Source: Cercis canadensis (Eukaryota; Streptophyta; Magnoliopsida; Fabales; Fabaceae). From it: 64,000 bases of DNA. The position numbers and the translations under genes were made by a program. The DNA is taken from positions 124,001 to 188,000 of the forward strand of contig QAOA01008173.1 of NCBI GenBank assembly GCA_003255065.1, given 5' to 3'. The notes under the pieces were generated by a model. It had not been told where the DNA came from, ran no database searches, and saw only the letters and a list, made by a program, of their open reading frames with translations. This document shows positions 47,427 to 60,619 of the stretch, in pieces (position 1 is the first letter of the stretch; every line of letters begins with the position of its first letter).

Positions 47427-48314
47427 TAAAATTGTGCTTGTTCTTTCCATGTATCATCATGTATATTTAGCCATCAAATCCGTTGTTCCTCTTCCTAGTT
47501 AATTTATTATAAATTATTTGAATATTTCATCAATAACTCGCATTTAATTCCCTCATACTTCTTCAAATAATGTTATTTAAATACATCTTACCTACTTTTT
47601 TTGTTTTTGTGTGTAACATCTTACGTATGTTTACAATTATATAATTAACTCTCTAATGATAAAACCAAAAGTTTTAATAGCATTAAAGTAATTTATACAA
47701 ACATTTTAATTTTACTCATAGCTTTTACCAATTGTTAGGATATTGTCCTTAGCACAAATTGTTAAAGAAAAAAAGGTTAAATTGATAAAAAGGAAAGAAA
47801 AATACAAAATATATATAGATATAAAATTTGAAAGAGATGAACATTTTTTAAATTTTTAGTCAAATAAATTTTTAATAAATTTTTTAAAATTAAAAATTAT
47901 AAATATTTTATTCTCTTATTTAGTTGAAGTTCTAAAGTAGACAGAAATAAAAATATTTTTTTAAGTATAATTAGGTTTATCCTTATACATGTTAATTAAA
48001 GTAAACGAGAATTCTATGATACTACGTGTGTATGTCATACCACACAGACGTGACAAACATACATAAATTTCATATTTTATTGGATATAAAATATAATTTA
48101 TCTTATTTTCTCAAACAAACTTAAAGTAGTTAACTTGTATACATGTCATTTACACATTGATTATTTCTATGTGATGTGACATACTACATGAATAACTAAA
48201 GTATCTAAAAAAACCTCTGTAAGTAACACATTATACCTATACTTAACTAGTAAAAATATAAATTTCTTTTGTGTCCAACTCTTGATATTACATTCTTAAT
48301 TGAATTCATTTGGA

Positions 48315-48342
<28 letters not shown>
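48315..48342. repeat. (AT)14 microsatellite
   Basis: An uninterrupted AT dinucleotide run. Confidence 0.95.
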
Positions 48343-48345
<3 letters not shown>

Positions 48346-49774
48346 TACCCCATTTTATTCATTCCTTATCGAAGGACTTAAATCAAAGTGCACTTATTAA
48401 TTATCCTATGATATGTAGCCAGGTGGCTTCCAAGTTAATTATGTTAGGAAATCTTTAATCTTATAATTAATGTGTGCACTTGTACTTAATGAATGAAAAT
48501 AGTATTCATGTTGAAGTGCAAGAAATAACAAAGAGTAATGCTACGCAGTCTCGAAGAAGTATAATAGGTTTCAACTAGGGTTACATGCCGATCATTGATA
48601 GATTAATTGATCCCAACTACTTACTTCAATCCAATCGCTAGTGTGAAATCCAGTCCCCTTTCTTAGGGTTGTGTAATGTTTTCTGATACTCCCTCTGTTC
48701 CTTTTTAATTGTTTCAAATTAAAGAGAGATATAAATATAGTGTTTCTTTTCACTAAACCAAATGAGATGTTGTTGTCAAAACTCAAAAAAAAAAAAAAAA
48801 ATTAGTGGACAGCTTAGAAACACGGCCCTTCGTTATGGCTTGTCTTGATGCAAGCATGCGTTTGTATATGTATAGTCGTAACCTCCACGTTTTAACACAC
48901 TCTAATTTTCAACTAATTATTTACAAGCATATATAACTAATCAAACTGCATTGCCACTAATGTCGTGAGCATATAAACCATGCATTGTCTTATAGTGAGA
49001 GTTTTTCTAAGACTTCAATAATCTGATTATGTTTCTTATTCAAATTTGCATGAATATATATACCCAGCAAATTAACCATAACAACAAATATGGGATCATC
49101 CCCATACGGAGTTGGCTTTAAAAGTTGTTAACAGACAACTTGTGTGTGCTAAAAAATTATTTTTCTTTTTTCTATTCTCCATTTCACATAATAATAATTT
49201 AGAAATTGCAACTTCTGATCTGACATGCACATGAAATCAATGAAATATTGATAATACTTTTTGACTAACGTGTTCAATGGATTCTTTATAAACTCTTGTG
49301 ATCTCTTCAAATTTCAGAGTATGACAAAATAACTGACAACTAATTGAATTAATTGCTAAAAGGCAATTTGAATTGAAGAAAAAGAACAAATATTTGGAAT
49401 TGATATCCTGCATCATAAGAAGTAAGATTCAATATTTTCATAATGAGAGAGAGAAATTGTGTATATATATAGATTATGTCTGTATGGTACAGCCCTACAA
49501 ATACAAACAAATACATAGATGACAAACAGGCATCGAGCAATAGTGAACAGTGTGATTAGGGGACCCATGACCTATGCGTACCCATCATGAAATTATTAGG
49601 CAGACAGAGATACCATTATTCACCCAACATTCATACCCTCTCCATATCCCTATATCTGATCTTAAAAACTTATCATCATTATCATACAAGCTTTTTCTAT
49701 GATATTTTAATTAATGACCATATATGTACATGGGGAGGGGGCCAAACCCAACACACTTTGAGATGTCTTAGCTC

Positions 49775-49800
<26 letters not shown>
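49775..49800. repeat. (TA)13 microsatellite
   Basis: An uninterrupted TA dinucleotide run. Confidence 0.95.
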
Positions 49801-49809
<9 letters not shown>

Positions 49810-52800
49810 CTATTCTCTATATGTCTTTGTGTCTGTATGTAGAGGATACAGCCAAACTCATCCACAGAGAGAAATTTCAAAAATTAGCCCAAAAAAATAG
49901 TGAGAAATTTCAACTTTAAATTAGATAAAAATAAAGCCTCAAGATTAGGTAAGTGTACCAATTAATGGAAATCCATGTATAAAATGTGGCATATTTATGC
50001 AATAATTTCCTGCAAGAAATTATTCACTTAACTTTTTTCTGTATGTATTGTTATTTGAAAGTACATTGGGAAGAAACAAAAGCTAGCATAGCCCCTTTTA
50101 TTTTTTATTTTCAAATAATATAAAATGATTTTTAGTACTACTATCTGTTACTGCTTCTTTCATAATTCAAAGTAAGTTCCAACTGCCCAAGCCTTTATTC
50201 TGATTTGCTGACAAATTAAACTTCAATAATTAAGTTGTATCATGTTGCTTCGTAATTTACTTTACTTACGATATACGTTTCATATTTGGATACTTCTAAT
50301 ACATTACTTAAGAAAGTTAATTGGCAGAAAAGTACAGTAATATATGAACTTAACTTTAATAAGTAACTTTCCTATCAAACATTTTCAAAAAAGAAAAAAT
50401 TGATATATTGAATAAGATCAGTTAGCGTATAAGTAATTTTTCAAAAGAAAATTTTCAAATATGATTAAATAATATCAGGTATTTATATCAAAATATTATT
50501 TCTTTTTCTTATCACTTGTTATATATGTTAAAATTTTATTTTACTCTACTCCATTTCACTAATGAGACGAGTGAGAACTACAGATCTTGAAATCATTTTT
50601 TTTCATTGGGATCTTTAAATTAAATTACCATCCTTTTGGGGGGAGTCATCATTCAGGTAAATTATAAGGATTTTTTTGTCACGTTGTTGTACAAAATTGT
50701 TAGTTTACTTTCATCGGAAACCAGAGAAGGCGTGACCTTGAAGGTCTTGATCTCAAGCTGCTATTCTATAAATAAATTAATTAAGTACTTAATAGCGAAG
50801 AAACTATGGCTTGCATGCATGCATCTTATGAATACAACTTTTAACTTTTATAAATTTAGGTTAATGATAACTATATATTGATAAGATTAACGTGGAAAGC
50901 TTCAGGATCATGGGGAATATGTTTAAAGAGTCAAGTACAATACTATTCTGAAGATTAATTTGAATCGTGTGCAGGGTTGCTATTAGTTAACACAAAAAAT
51001 ATTAAAATAAAATAAGGACTTCTCCAAATTGATTATCCAATAGTAGCTCGATAGAATTTGGATACACAAAAACTTTAATTTAAGTCCTGACAATATATAT
51101 ACCTAATTATATATATATTGTACCCAAAAAATATTGCTAATTAAATAATGGTCATATACGACAAGGGTTGGTAGTGGGTTTAATTCTTATCTTATCCCTT
51201 ATTTAATACAAGTAAGGATACAATAAAACTAACAAGTTCCATAAAACATGGCTCTCAATTATTAAATGGTCACTCTACTTCCTCGATCAATTTATTGTCT
51301 TGTTTCATACAGTACCATTTTTTGTTTTCTTCTTTTCATAATATGAATAAAGAACTTTATTCGAGAGAAAGAATAAGGACATTTTCAAACACAAAACAAG
51401 CTAGGTGGGTCATTTATTTGTTAATAAATTAAAGTTTGGGTTTTTATATATCTAATTAAGGGCAGTCATCATGATAAGTAAATGAGGCTTTTATGATCTT
51501 GACCCCATCTCACTCTTTTCTGAAATCATCAAATTCCCTTAAAAGCATTGTCATACGTATGAGAGAGAGAGACATGTCTGCGCAGCTTGTGCATAATGTG
51601 CAAAGAACAATGATTAAAACATGTAAAAGCAAAGCTGCTTAAGTGGTGTGTTGTTGTTCAACTCAAACATGTTTAATTGTATATATAACTCTTTTTTTAT
51701 TTTAGAATGAATGGGGGGATGATGGGAGTAGGATTCTCAAACACATGCAACTTACTTAAGAGCATGTCCTTTGTAATCATCTTTCCCAAGTGTTCATGAT
51801 CCCGAATCTAATTATACTTTATCTTACACTCATTAAATAAATGTTCACTAGTATTCGTATCCTATTAGTTTAATTAGATAGTATAGCAAACTAATTAATG
51901 AACTTAACTACATTAGACCAATCAAACAAGATCTCTGTCTCTCTCTTTTTCTAATTATGAGATAAAAAAAATGTTTTATCAGAAGTATTATTTATTGTAA
52001 TGGGAGAACAAAATAAAAGATCTTAGTATCTTTTTATATGAGATTTATTTTAAGGTGTAACGTTGTTATTAAACTGGTTTTTTTTTTTTTTCTCTAATGG
52101 GTTAATCACTCTCTTTCTATCTTAATTCCATCGATAGTAGTTATTTGTTATATATGTAGCATAATTTGGTTGGAGAAGAGACGAGATAAGAGGAAAGGAT
52201 CCGAGTATGTCCTCATCATGAAATTTACTGATTTTCTTGTTCTTAATTGTTGTGATATCTTATTTCTACGTATTTGCTTTAATTATTTGGTTTGACAAGA
52301 GGGAAAAGAAAAGAAAGGGTTTGATAGAAGGGAAAAGAAGCGAAGGTTTAGTGAGAACTTCACTTCACTTTGTTTGCTAACATTGGAAGAAAAGGAAGTG
52401 ATTGGAACCATTGGCATTGGAAGATGATAATCTAATAGCTCAAATAATTTGAACCAAACAAAGCAATTTTGCTTGTTAGGTCATATATGGTGTATATTTA
52501 ATCAATAAAAGATAGATAAGGGTGAGGAGAGCAGAGGTGAAGGTGGTGAAAATTATGGTAAGGTGTGAGTGAAGGGTCCCACTGCTTTTGGCCCCGGCAG
52601 CCACCAAACAGACGGCCTTATTTCTGGTGTGGGAAGTTCTCTGCTCCTTTATATTCTTTTGTCATTTCGGAGTGAATGATAATATGCTGCGCCGATTCAT
52701 GCAACCCTCTCCTCTCAATTAATCATCACCGTCTATTTATCCTCATCTTTTTGCTAACCTCCGCATTATGGAGAAAGCTGATGAATGGTTCAACTGCCAC

Positions 52801-53173
52801 GTGTCGGGTAATGATTTCAGCACGTTAATACTGACAATATGTACCATTCATTTAGGAAATGACTCAGAAAGATCAAAGATCCCTCAATTTTTTTCCTAAA
52901 ATATCTCTAATCTATTTGTCCCTCTCTTTTCAGTCTTTTTCTTTATTTAGACTATTAACAGAAGATTATAAGTGGTGTATGTAATAGGATCGCCATTTGA
53001 TGAGATAAAGGTATTACCCACATGCTCACAGAAATTATTAACAAAAGAAAATTACAATAACATTCTTATCCATCGACTTTATATATATATATAAAAGTCA
53101 TTAATTATAGTCTAATAGTAACGACTTTGATAATTTACAAAAAAAAAATTTACTTTTAAACTTTCATATTATN

Positions 53174-53199
53174 AAAAAAAAAAAAAAAAAAAAAAAAAC
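53174..53199. repeat. Poly-A run beside N53173
   Basis: A long A homopolymer directly follows the N, so the assembly gap coincides with a homopolymer. Confidence 0.9.
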
Positions 53200-53538
53200 T
53201 TTTACGTCTTAACAAATAAATAGTGATAGATTTACGCTTCTAATTTGTACATCTTTATTGCATTTACTCACTTGATAACATATTATTTCAACTAAATTCA
53301 TTTGAATTATTTTTGTATACCTCAATTTTTCTATCTCCTGCTAAAATGTAAAGTATATTTTCTCTAATTAATTCATCTACTTGATTCGATCAAAGACAAA
53401 TTATTTATACCAGAAATTTTTATAAAAAGATTTACCCTTCTGACTGGTTTGACTTTTAAAAATTTATTTGAGTCTTTATATATTTATTTATAATAATTTT
53501 TTATTATGAGAGGATGAGAATAGAGATCTACCTTGCTC

Positions 53539-53652
53539 AAGTTAATCACAACTTCGCACATTTTCTTCACATACTAATCCCATTGTCACAACTTTCNAAG
53601 TTAATCACAACTCACATTTTCTTCACATACTAATCCCATTGTCACAACTTTC
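53539..53652. repeat. Short direct duplication around N53597 (probable assembly artefact)
   Basis: 53539-53596 (58 bp) and 53598-53652 (55 bp) match apart from a 3-base indel and abut the N. Confidence 0.8.
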
Positions 53653-53690
53653 AAAGACAAATGTCAAACTCATGACCTCTTCATTATCTA

Positions 53691-54487
53691 AATACTGTTG
53701 GATGCATTATTAATTTCTATTATAGTTGTTCTCGCTAATTATAAAATTATTTTTAAATTTTTAAGATAAATCGATTCTTGATATGGTATCAGAGTCTCTT
53801 TAACTATGCAATTAGGAGATCGAATCATTTTGTCTCATTTTCTCAATTAAATTAAAATTTTAGCACATAATATATAGATTTGTGCTTTGTTCATATTTTA
53901 AGCCCAACATTTTTTTACGCGTAAGAACATATTAAATATAAAATTATTTATGGGTCTTCAACAACTTAAACTTTTCAAATAAATTGATAGTTCTAAAAAA
54001 TTTGATATATATCTATACCAAATAGATATCATAATTGTTTAAGGAAAATTCATTTTGCATTGGGAAGATGCAAAATCGAGTTTCTTGCTAAATACCGTTG
54101 GATGCATTATTAATTTCTATTATAGTTGTTCTTGCTAAATATAAAAATATTTTTAAGTTTTTAGTTAATAATTTAAATTTGTATGATATCAAAATCTCTT
54201 TAACCAAACGGTCAAGAAATTAAATTATTTTATCTCATTTTTTCAATTAAATTAAAATTTTAGCACATGATATATAAATTTGTACTTTGTTCATATTTCA
54301 AACTTAAAAAATTTTTGCGTGCAAGAACGTATTAGATATAAAATTATTTATGAATTTTTACTTAACAACTTAAAATTTTCAATAGATGGATTGTTGTAAA
54401 AAAAATTGATATATATCTATATCAAATAGATACCATAATTGTTGAAGGAAAATTCATTTTGCATTGGGAAGATGCAAAATCGAGTTT
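53691..54487. repeat. 400-bp tandem duplication, LTR-like
   Basis: Copy 1 (53691-54090) and copy 2 (54091-54487) share their whole order of motifs. Both start AATAC(T/C)GTTGGATGCATT and end near TTGGGAAGATGCAAAATCGA, with divergence too high for haplotypes. Copy 1 holds TGGTATCAGAGTC, like a retrotransposon primer-binding site. No N lies between them, so the duplication is probably real. Confidence 0.7.
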
Positions 54488-57400
54488 TGTGTGAAGCTAC
54501 CTAGAGTAGCTTCTTGTCAAAATTAATTCTGCACTTCTAACTGGTGGAACTTGTTTTTACATATTTGCCCTTGATGATGTTGTGGCAATGAGTACTTGCT
54601 TTTACATATATACCCTTTATGGTAATTTCATACTAAAATTCAATTTTCTTTTTAACTCTAATCCAAACAAAATCAATTTTTAGATAATATATCTAAATAT
54701 AACTAATTTTAAACTCAGTTCTCCTCAAACCCAATTCTATCTATAATAATCTAATCGAAACATGCATACTCTAACAAAAAAAAGAAATCACTCTTCCTAT
54801 TTTATTATATATGAGGCTAAACTACTCTAGAGGAAGGCTATATTCAATTTTCAAGTTGATGATGGAAGTGCGAATTTATTTTTTCTAATTTTGAGGCGTT
54901 TCGAAAGAGGCTCTTTAATTTGTAATTTTATTTATTTCCAGAAAAAGAAAGAGGTTGGTTTTCAATAATTTTCAATATCTTTGAAATTTGTATATTAGTT
55001 TAATTTTCATTTTGATGTCATGTACTTCCATTAATGATTTTGCTCTTCTTACTTCATTATGAAGATGATTGGAAAGTGGGGCTGTAATTGGGATAAAGCA
55101 GAGGAAGCTCTCCACCAAAACACATGCGAGCATATATGTCCACACGAATGTGCATGTGGAATACGTTTGTCTATGTGTGGATGAATATATCCAAACAGCA
55201 GAAACTCAATTTCAAGGATTTTTTTTTGGTTAAATTTCAATCAAGGACATTTTTTGCGAAGTTCCCTAAGCTTTCGTCACAATATGAATATGATGCAAGG
55301 ACAAAGTGAATAATTTTGTCCAATGGAACAAACAAGGTAGCAATGATGCAGAAGATTGCTTGAGAAATAGTGATAACAGGACCACTTCCAAGTCAGTAAT
55401 TTCCTAAAGTTAGATAATTCATACTTGCACCCCAAAAGAAATGACAACATATTTAAGTTTTTTTTTTCTTTCTTTCTTCCCTGATTAATAGAGCTAAATA
55501 AATGACAACATTTAGTTTTAGATTAATTTATTGGTATGTTAAATGAATAAAATAAAAGTGAAAAAACTAAACTCCTAAAAATAAAATCTCCCTTATTCTT
55601 GCAATTGGGGTTAGGCCCCTTTTGTTCAAAAAAAAAAAATCCCCATTATTCTATATCATATCACACTAAAGGAAACTAACATTCTAATTAATTAGTCACT
55701 GAAGCCATTCTCAAGACTTGCAGGTTTTATATTTGAACTTAAAGTTATAACCAAAGGTACAAAAAAAAATGGTTATATAAACACACACAATATGAATGAT
55801 TGAGCGATTTACTTAAAATATTGAGGTCTTAAGTTCAAATTCTTATTCTCTCATTCTTCAGCTAGAAAATCTAACTCTATATCATATCACATTTTACTCT
55901 CTAAAGTATACAATTCATTTTTAAGGAATCAAATACCCTAGTCTCAGTGTATATTTCTAAATTTTTACTCGAAAGTTAGTGAATTATAAAAGGGAAGAAG
56001 TGAATGAATTCATAGGATCCTATTTCAATTTCAGTTTATTTTATTAATTGCTTGTATCAACTGCATGTAAATTTATGTTATATAAATATTTTGGTATAAG
56101 TTTCTATGATCAATAGGGAAAATGATAAGAAGTCCCTTGTTTTAAACTTTTTTCTCAACCAAGTGAATATCTCCCTTTCAGCTTAATTTTTTTTTAATTG
56201 TTAATCTTTAATAGAACACTAAAATATCTATATAACTTTTAGCTGAATTAAGTATTTTTCTCAAACATATTAAATATTAATTTAATTTTTATTAATAGTC
56301 ATATATTTTTCATTTTAATATATATGAAACCTCACTAATTCTTCCAGACTTCCACCACCAATTGATCATATAGCAGCTTATAAGATTAGGGCGTTCTTCA
56401 GTGTTCATATTCAAAACCTGGCATTTGTGGGCTTTGTCCCTTAATATATTTACAACTTGTGGTCTACTAATCTTCTCATATATATATATATATATATAGA
56501 GAGCGGTTCTAACATATTAAGGAAATATGTGATATCTCTCTAACGTGAAAACATAATATTATGAAAGCATTTTAATCTTGACTATTTATTTTTTAACATC
56601 CCAAAATAAATGCTTTCACATTAACGACCATGATTAATGCCACGTCTGGGAGGTATCACATACCTCTCTAGTATGTGAGAAAGATTTACATCAACGACCG
56701 TGATTAATGCAATGTCTTTTTAATTTTTGTTTTTTTAAAAGTCAATATCCATCATGATCAATTTCAGTTTTCATAAAAAAAATTAGTTGTTAATTTAACC
56801 TACACATAATTTCACACAAGTCGTAATTAAACAGGAAATTAAAAGCCTGTTTAAGTATAAGAATAATTTTGTCTCTACTAAACTTTATTAATAGCACAAG
56901 TATAGGACTTACTAGACACTGTGCTATCTAACGAGGCTAAAATTGTCTATTTTATAAAATGAGCTTTTACTTTCCATCCATTAACCACATATAATCACGT
57001 GCATGCTAATAAAATTAATAATTAATTTTAGATAAAAGTTAAAATTAGGTAAAATCTCAATATAAAAGTAAACATTATAATTTTTCATAGTTAAAAGTAG
57101 ATACACTAATTTAGACCTAAACATGATATGCATTTGTGTAATTTTCTTTCTTGAATTTTTTATTCCTATTTTTCAGTGAAATCTATGGTAAAATTGATGG
57201 TCATTGCCGTACTGTATATACCTAGGGGCTTTCAACAATATTGCCAACATTACGAACCTCACCTAGAAGGCTAGAAAAGACAATAATCTTGCCCATTTTA
57301 ACTGAGCTGTTAAGGTGATGCACCCAGTTTACCAAAAAGCAAAGCACCATGGGCAGAAAAAAAAATTATGACCCCGATTGACTATCATGCCCTTGAGGGT

Positions 57401-57500
57401 GACCTCACATCCTTATTATCAATATCACCTTTATAAAAGCTGCTTCAAGTGAAATTAATTAGAGTTGCTGCAAAGTCACAAGCATGGGTACAATGGTCTA
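54488..57500. other. Gene-poor AT-rich region (third part)
   Basis: No gene seen. Near 56600-56725 a block containing TTAACGACCATGATTAATGC recurs as ATCAACGACCGTGATTAATG. Confidence 0.5.
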
Positions 57501-58193
57501 TAAAGATATATCTGCTCCCTCCGTCTAAGAGGAAAGAGAGAGAAAGGTAGTGTGAGAAGTGAGAAGTGTGAAGTGTAGGGGGAGAAAGAAAGAGAAAGAG
57601 AGAGTGACAAAAATAGGAAGCTTACGTGTGTATTTGGGGCGTATTTATGCATGCAAAGCAAAAATTTTACTGTGTGATGAAATTATGAGAGGGTTTTGTT
57701 TCCTTGTGGGGATGTTTTTTCTTCTGGAGCCCATTGAGCTGCCTTGTGGGATCAAGTTTCGAGCTTTGTGATTGGGTCTCACTCTCTCTGTCTCTCTTTT
57801 TGAAAGTTTATTAAGGAGAGAGCTATACAGACAATACCTGCTGAAGATGAGGGTTGGAAGGAAGAGAGGAACCGAGAGAGAGAGATAGAAAGAAAGAAAG
57901 AGTAAGAGAGAGAAAGCTGATGGAAAAGCTGAAAGTTTAAAAGCAAGTTAAAAGAAAGCTGAGGTAACCGAAAGAAAGAAGAAAAAGAAAGAGCTAACTT
58001 CTTTATTTATCTTCTTCTCTCTCCCTCCCTAGCCTCCCCTTTCATTGATCTCATCTTTTACTTAATTCTATCACAGAGAGTCAGAGCCAGAAACTCAGAT
58101 TGGTCTTTGCTTCATAGGCTTATTTCATACAAGAGATAATATTTCATCAAACACTTGCTGGAACTATAGAGAGAGTATCAAGAACGCAAACCC
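57501..58193 (+). promoter_or_regulatory. GA-rich upstream/leader region of the IDD gene
   Basis: Runs of GAGA and AGAAAG are dense from 57530 to about 57990, followed by CT-rich sequence at 58010-58040. GAGA tracts are binding sites of plant BPC proteins. If transcription begins before 57847, the leader holds two short open frames (57847-57888 and 57920-57940). Confidence 0.45.
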
Positions 58194-60619
58194 ATGTTAG
58201 CCAATAACTCTCCGTCTTCATCAGTTCCCACTTCTGAGCCATTCTCCTGCGCAGAGAATGCTGCTTCTACTAATAAAAGGAAGAGAAGGCCTGCAGGAAC
58301 CCCAGGTGCACAATTCTAATCCTTTATGCTAAAAAAAATTCATCCTTTTTTTATTCTTTTTGGTGTTTAATTCTCTATATATGGTGGGTCTATCTCAATT
58401 CTTATATTAATTAATTATTTTTTGGTGAAATTGTTTGCCACAGATCCAGATGCAGAGGTGGTGTCCCTCTCACCCAAGACGTTATTGGAATCAGATCGTT
58501 ATGTGTGTGAGATCTGCAACCAGGGATTCCAGAGGGACCAGAACCTGCAGATGCACCGGCGACGGCACAAGGTGCCTTGGAAGCTATTGAAGAGAGAGAC
58601 GCCGGTTGTGAGGAAGAGAGTTTTCGTGTGCCCTGAGCCAACTTGTTTGCACCATGACCCTTGTCATGCCCTTGGTGATCTTGTTGGGATAAAGAAGCAT
58701 TTCAGAAGGAAACATAGCAATCACAAGCAATGGGTCTGCGAGAGATGCTCTAAAGGCTATGCAGTGCAGTCTGATTACAAAGCCCATCTCAAAACCTGTG
58801 GCACCCGAGGCCATTCCTGCGATTGTGGTCGCGTTTTCTCAAGGTTAATTCATTTCCATATATCTTTTTCTGTGGTTCTTAATAAATTCACTAAAAGGGT
58901 ATTGTATTAATCATCTATCAATCTATATATATATATATAGAATATAATAGAATGAATAGATCTATATATGAATACTTGGGTATGGGTATTGGGTTTTTGA
59001 TGATCACTTCTCTTTCTATTTCATGTGGTTTGAAGAAATATTCTTACCATTTTTAAAATCCTTATGATTATGAGCGAACAATTCAGCAAAACTTGCCAGC
59101 TCTTTTGTTTTACTTAGGTTTTGACTAAAAAAAGGGAAGTATTTTTTTTTTTGGAAAGGAATATAAAAGTAAGGAAGAAGGGAAAAAAAAAATTATATAA
59201 ATAAAGTTTTTCATTTGACTGATGGAACCTTAATCCAAATTTTTAACCCAAAAAAGAAAAAAACACTGTTCATTGACAGTTGGGAACACAGTTCCCAAAG
59301 CTCAGTTTTCGTTGGTCGCATAACTGTAATTTGCCTTCCACCATTTCAACACCCTTGGACTGCTTCTCTTATGTGATCATCTATTTTATTACATTGTATT
59401 TCTTCAATGAACACCACAGGAAATATATCTTTGATAACGAGCTTCGAGTTGTGATTAACATGGTCCTTGACTTCTTCTTGGCCTTTTTATTTAGTGGAAC
59501 CCCCTTCCTACCATTTGAAAACCAGTGCATACCTTTTCAAAACGCTTTTCATATGCATTTTTGCTTTCTCTTCTCTTTCTTATTTTTTTTCCTGAAACAC
59601 TTTAAGGTCTTCTTCTAAACGTCTTTTATTTGCTTGTTTCTATACAAAACCCATGATCTTTCATAACCGAAAAGCACCCTCAAGAAAAACAGCTTTCAAT
59701 GATGCTTAATTGTACTTGTCCATAATTTTCATTTTATAGGGTGGAGAGCTTTATTGAACACCAAGATGCTTGCAACATGGGGCGTCTCCGGCCAGAATCG
59801 CAGCCATTGCAGCCAGCATGTTTGTCTCGAACCGCTTCGAGCCCGAGCCCATCCAGCGAAACCAATTTCAGCACAGGTCCATGGCCAGGTCTAGTAATGC
59901 CAAAGCCAGCTGAACCCTCATTCTTGAACAATATCCCTACTGCGGAAACCTCTTCTAAGAACAACAACAACTATAAGAAGCTGTTCCCAAACTTGGAGCT
60001 TCAGCTCTCCACTACCACCACATCGAATCCCATTGAAATAATAGCAGCTTCACCCAAGAGAGGCGAAACCCATTCTACCCAGTTACAGCTCTCAATTGGG
60101 TCATCGGAGATAAGTGAGAAAAACGAATCAAACAATAGGAATTCACCAAAGGAAAGCAGCAACAGTAGCGAGAAACCAGGCGGTGGTGGTGGTGGTGCAG
60201 CGGCGGCGTTGAGGGTTCAAGAGCAAGCAAGGGAGCATTTGAGGATAGCCATGGCGGAGAAAGCGTATGCTGAGGAAGCAAGGAAGCAAGCCAAGAGGCA
60301 GATTGAACTAGCAGAGCAAGAGTTCACAAACGCCAAGAGAATTAGACAACAAGCGCAAGCTGAACTAGACAAAGCTTATGCCTTAAAAGAACATGCAATC
60401 AAACAGATAAATTCCACTATGCTTCAAATCACTTGCCATGCTTGCAAGCAGCAATTTCAAGCACGAACGACAACAACTACAACTTCTGCAACTCCTCTTC
60501 CCCCCGACGAGAACTCTTTGGTACTAAGCTACATGTCGTCTGCTATAACAACAGAAGGTGGCGAAGTAGAGAAAAATGATCATGGAAAAGATCATGCCAA
60601 AATGACCACTAACTCCTAG
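58194..60619 (+). CDS. INDETERMINATE-domain zinc-finger transcription factor (IDD14/15/16, SGR5/LPA1 type)
   Basis: Three exons (58194-58305, 58444-58843, 59740-60619) join to 463 residues. KRKRRPAGTP (28-37) is the IDD nuclear-localisation start. Four zinc fingers follow: C59/C62/H75/H79, C100/C105/H123/H128, C136/C139/H152/C156 and C163/C165/H178/C182 (last two C2HC). The intron splitting finger 4 at R171 fits the family. Instead of the TR/LDFLG C-terminal motifs of most IDDs, it has a long charged helix at about 328-408 (LRVQEQAREHLRIAMAEKAY to KQINSTMLQITCHACKQQF), which I associate with the SGR5/IDD14-16/LPA1 branch. Those factors regulate shoot gravitropism, leaf angle, auxin-related and starch genes. 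A six-glycine run precedes the helix. No defect is seen. Confidence 0.92.

Larger units (their letters stand above)
43212..53172. other. Gene-poor AT-rich region (second part)
   Basis: No gene supported. It holds paired Tourist-like MITEs (44394-45290), a MITE (47255-47426), two AT dinucleotide tracts, and a GC-richer island near 52560-52860. Confidence 0.55.

Noticed and set aside
49587-49919. 110-residue open frame on the plus strand
   Set aside because: It is partly the translated TA microsatellite, and nothing conserved is seen.
36000-57500. MicroRNA precursors or tRNA genes in the gene-poor region
   Set aside because: I looked for well-known plant miRNA sequences and for tRNA box pairs and recognised none. 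A small-RNA or tRNAscan search would settle this.
59280-59618. 112-residue open frame on the plus strand
   Set aside because: It lies wholly within the second intron of the IDD gene and is low complexity (Phe-rich).
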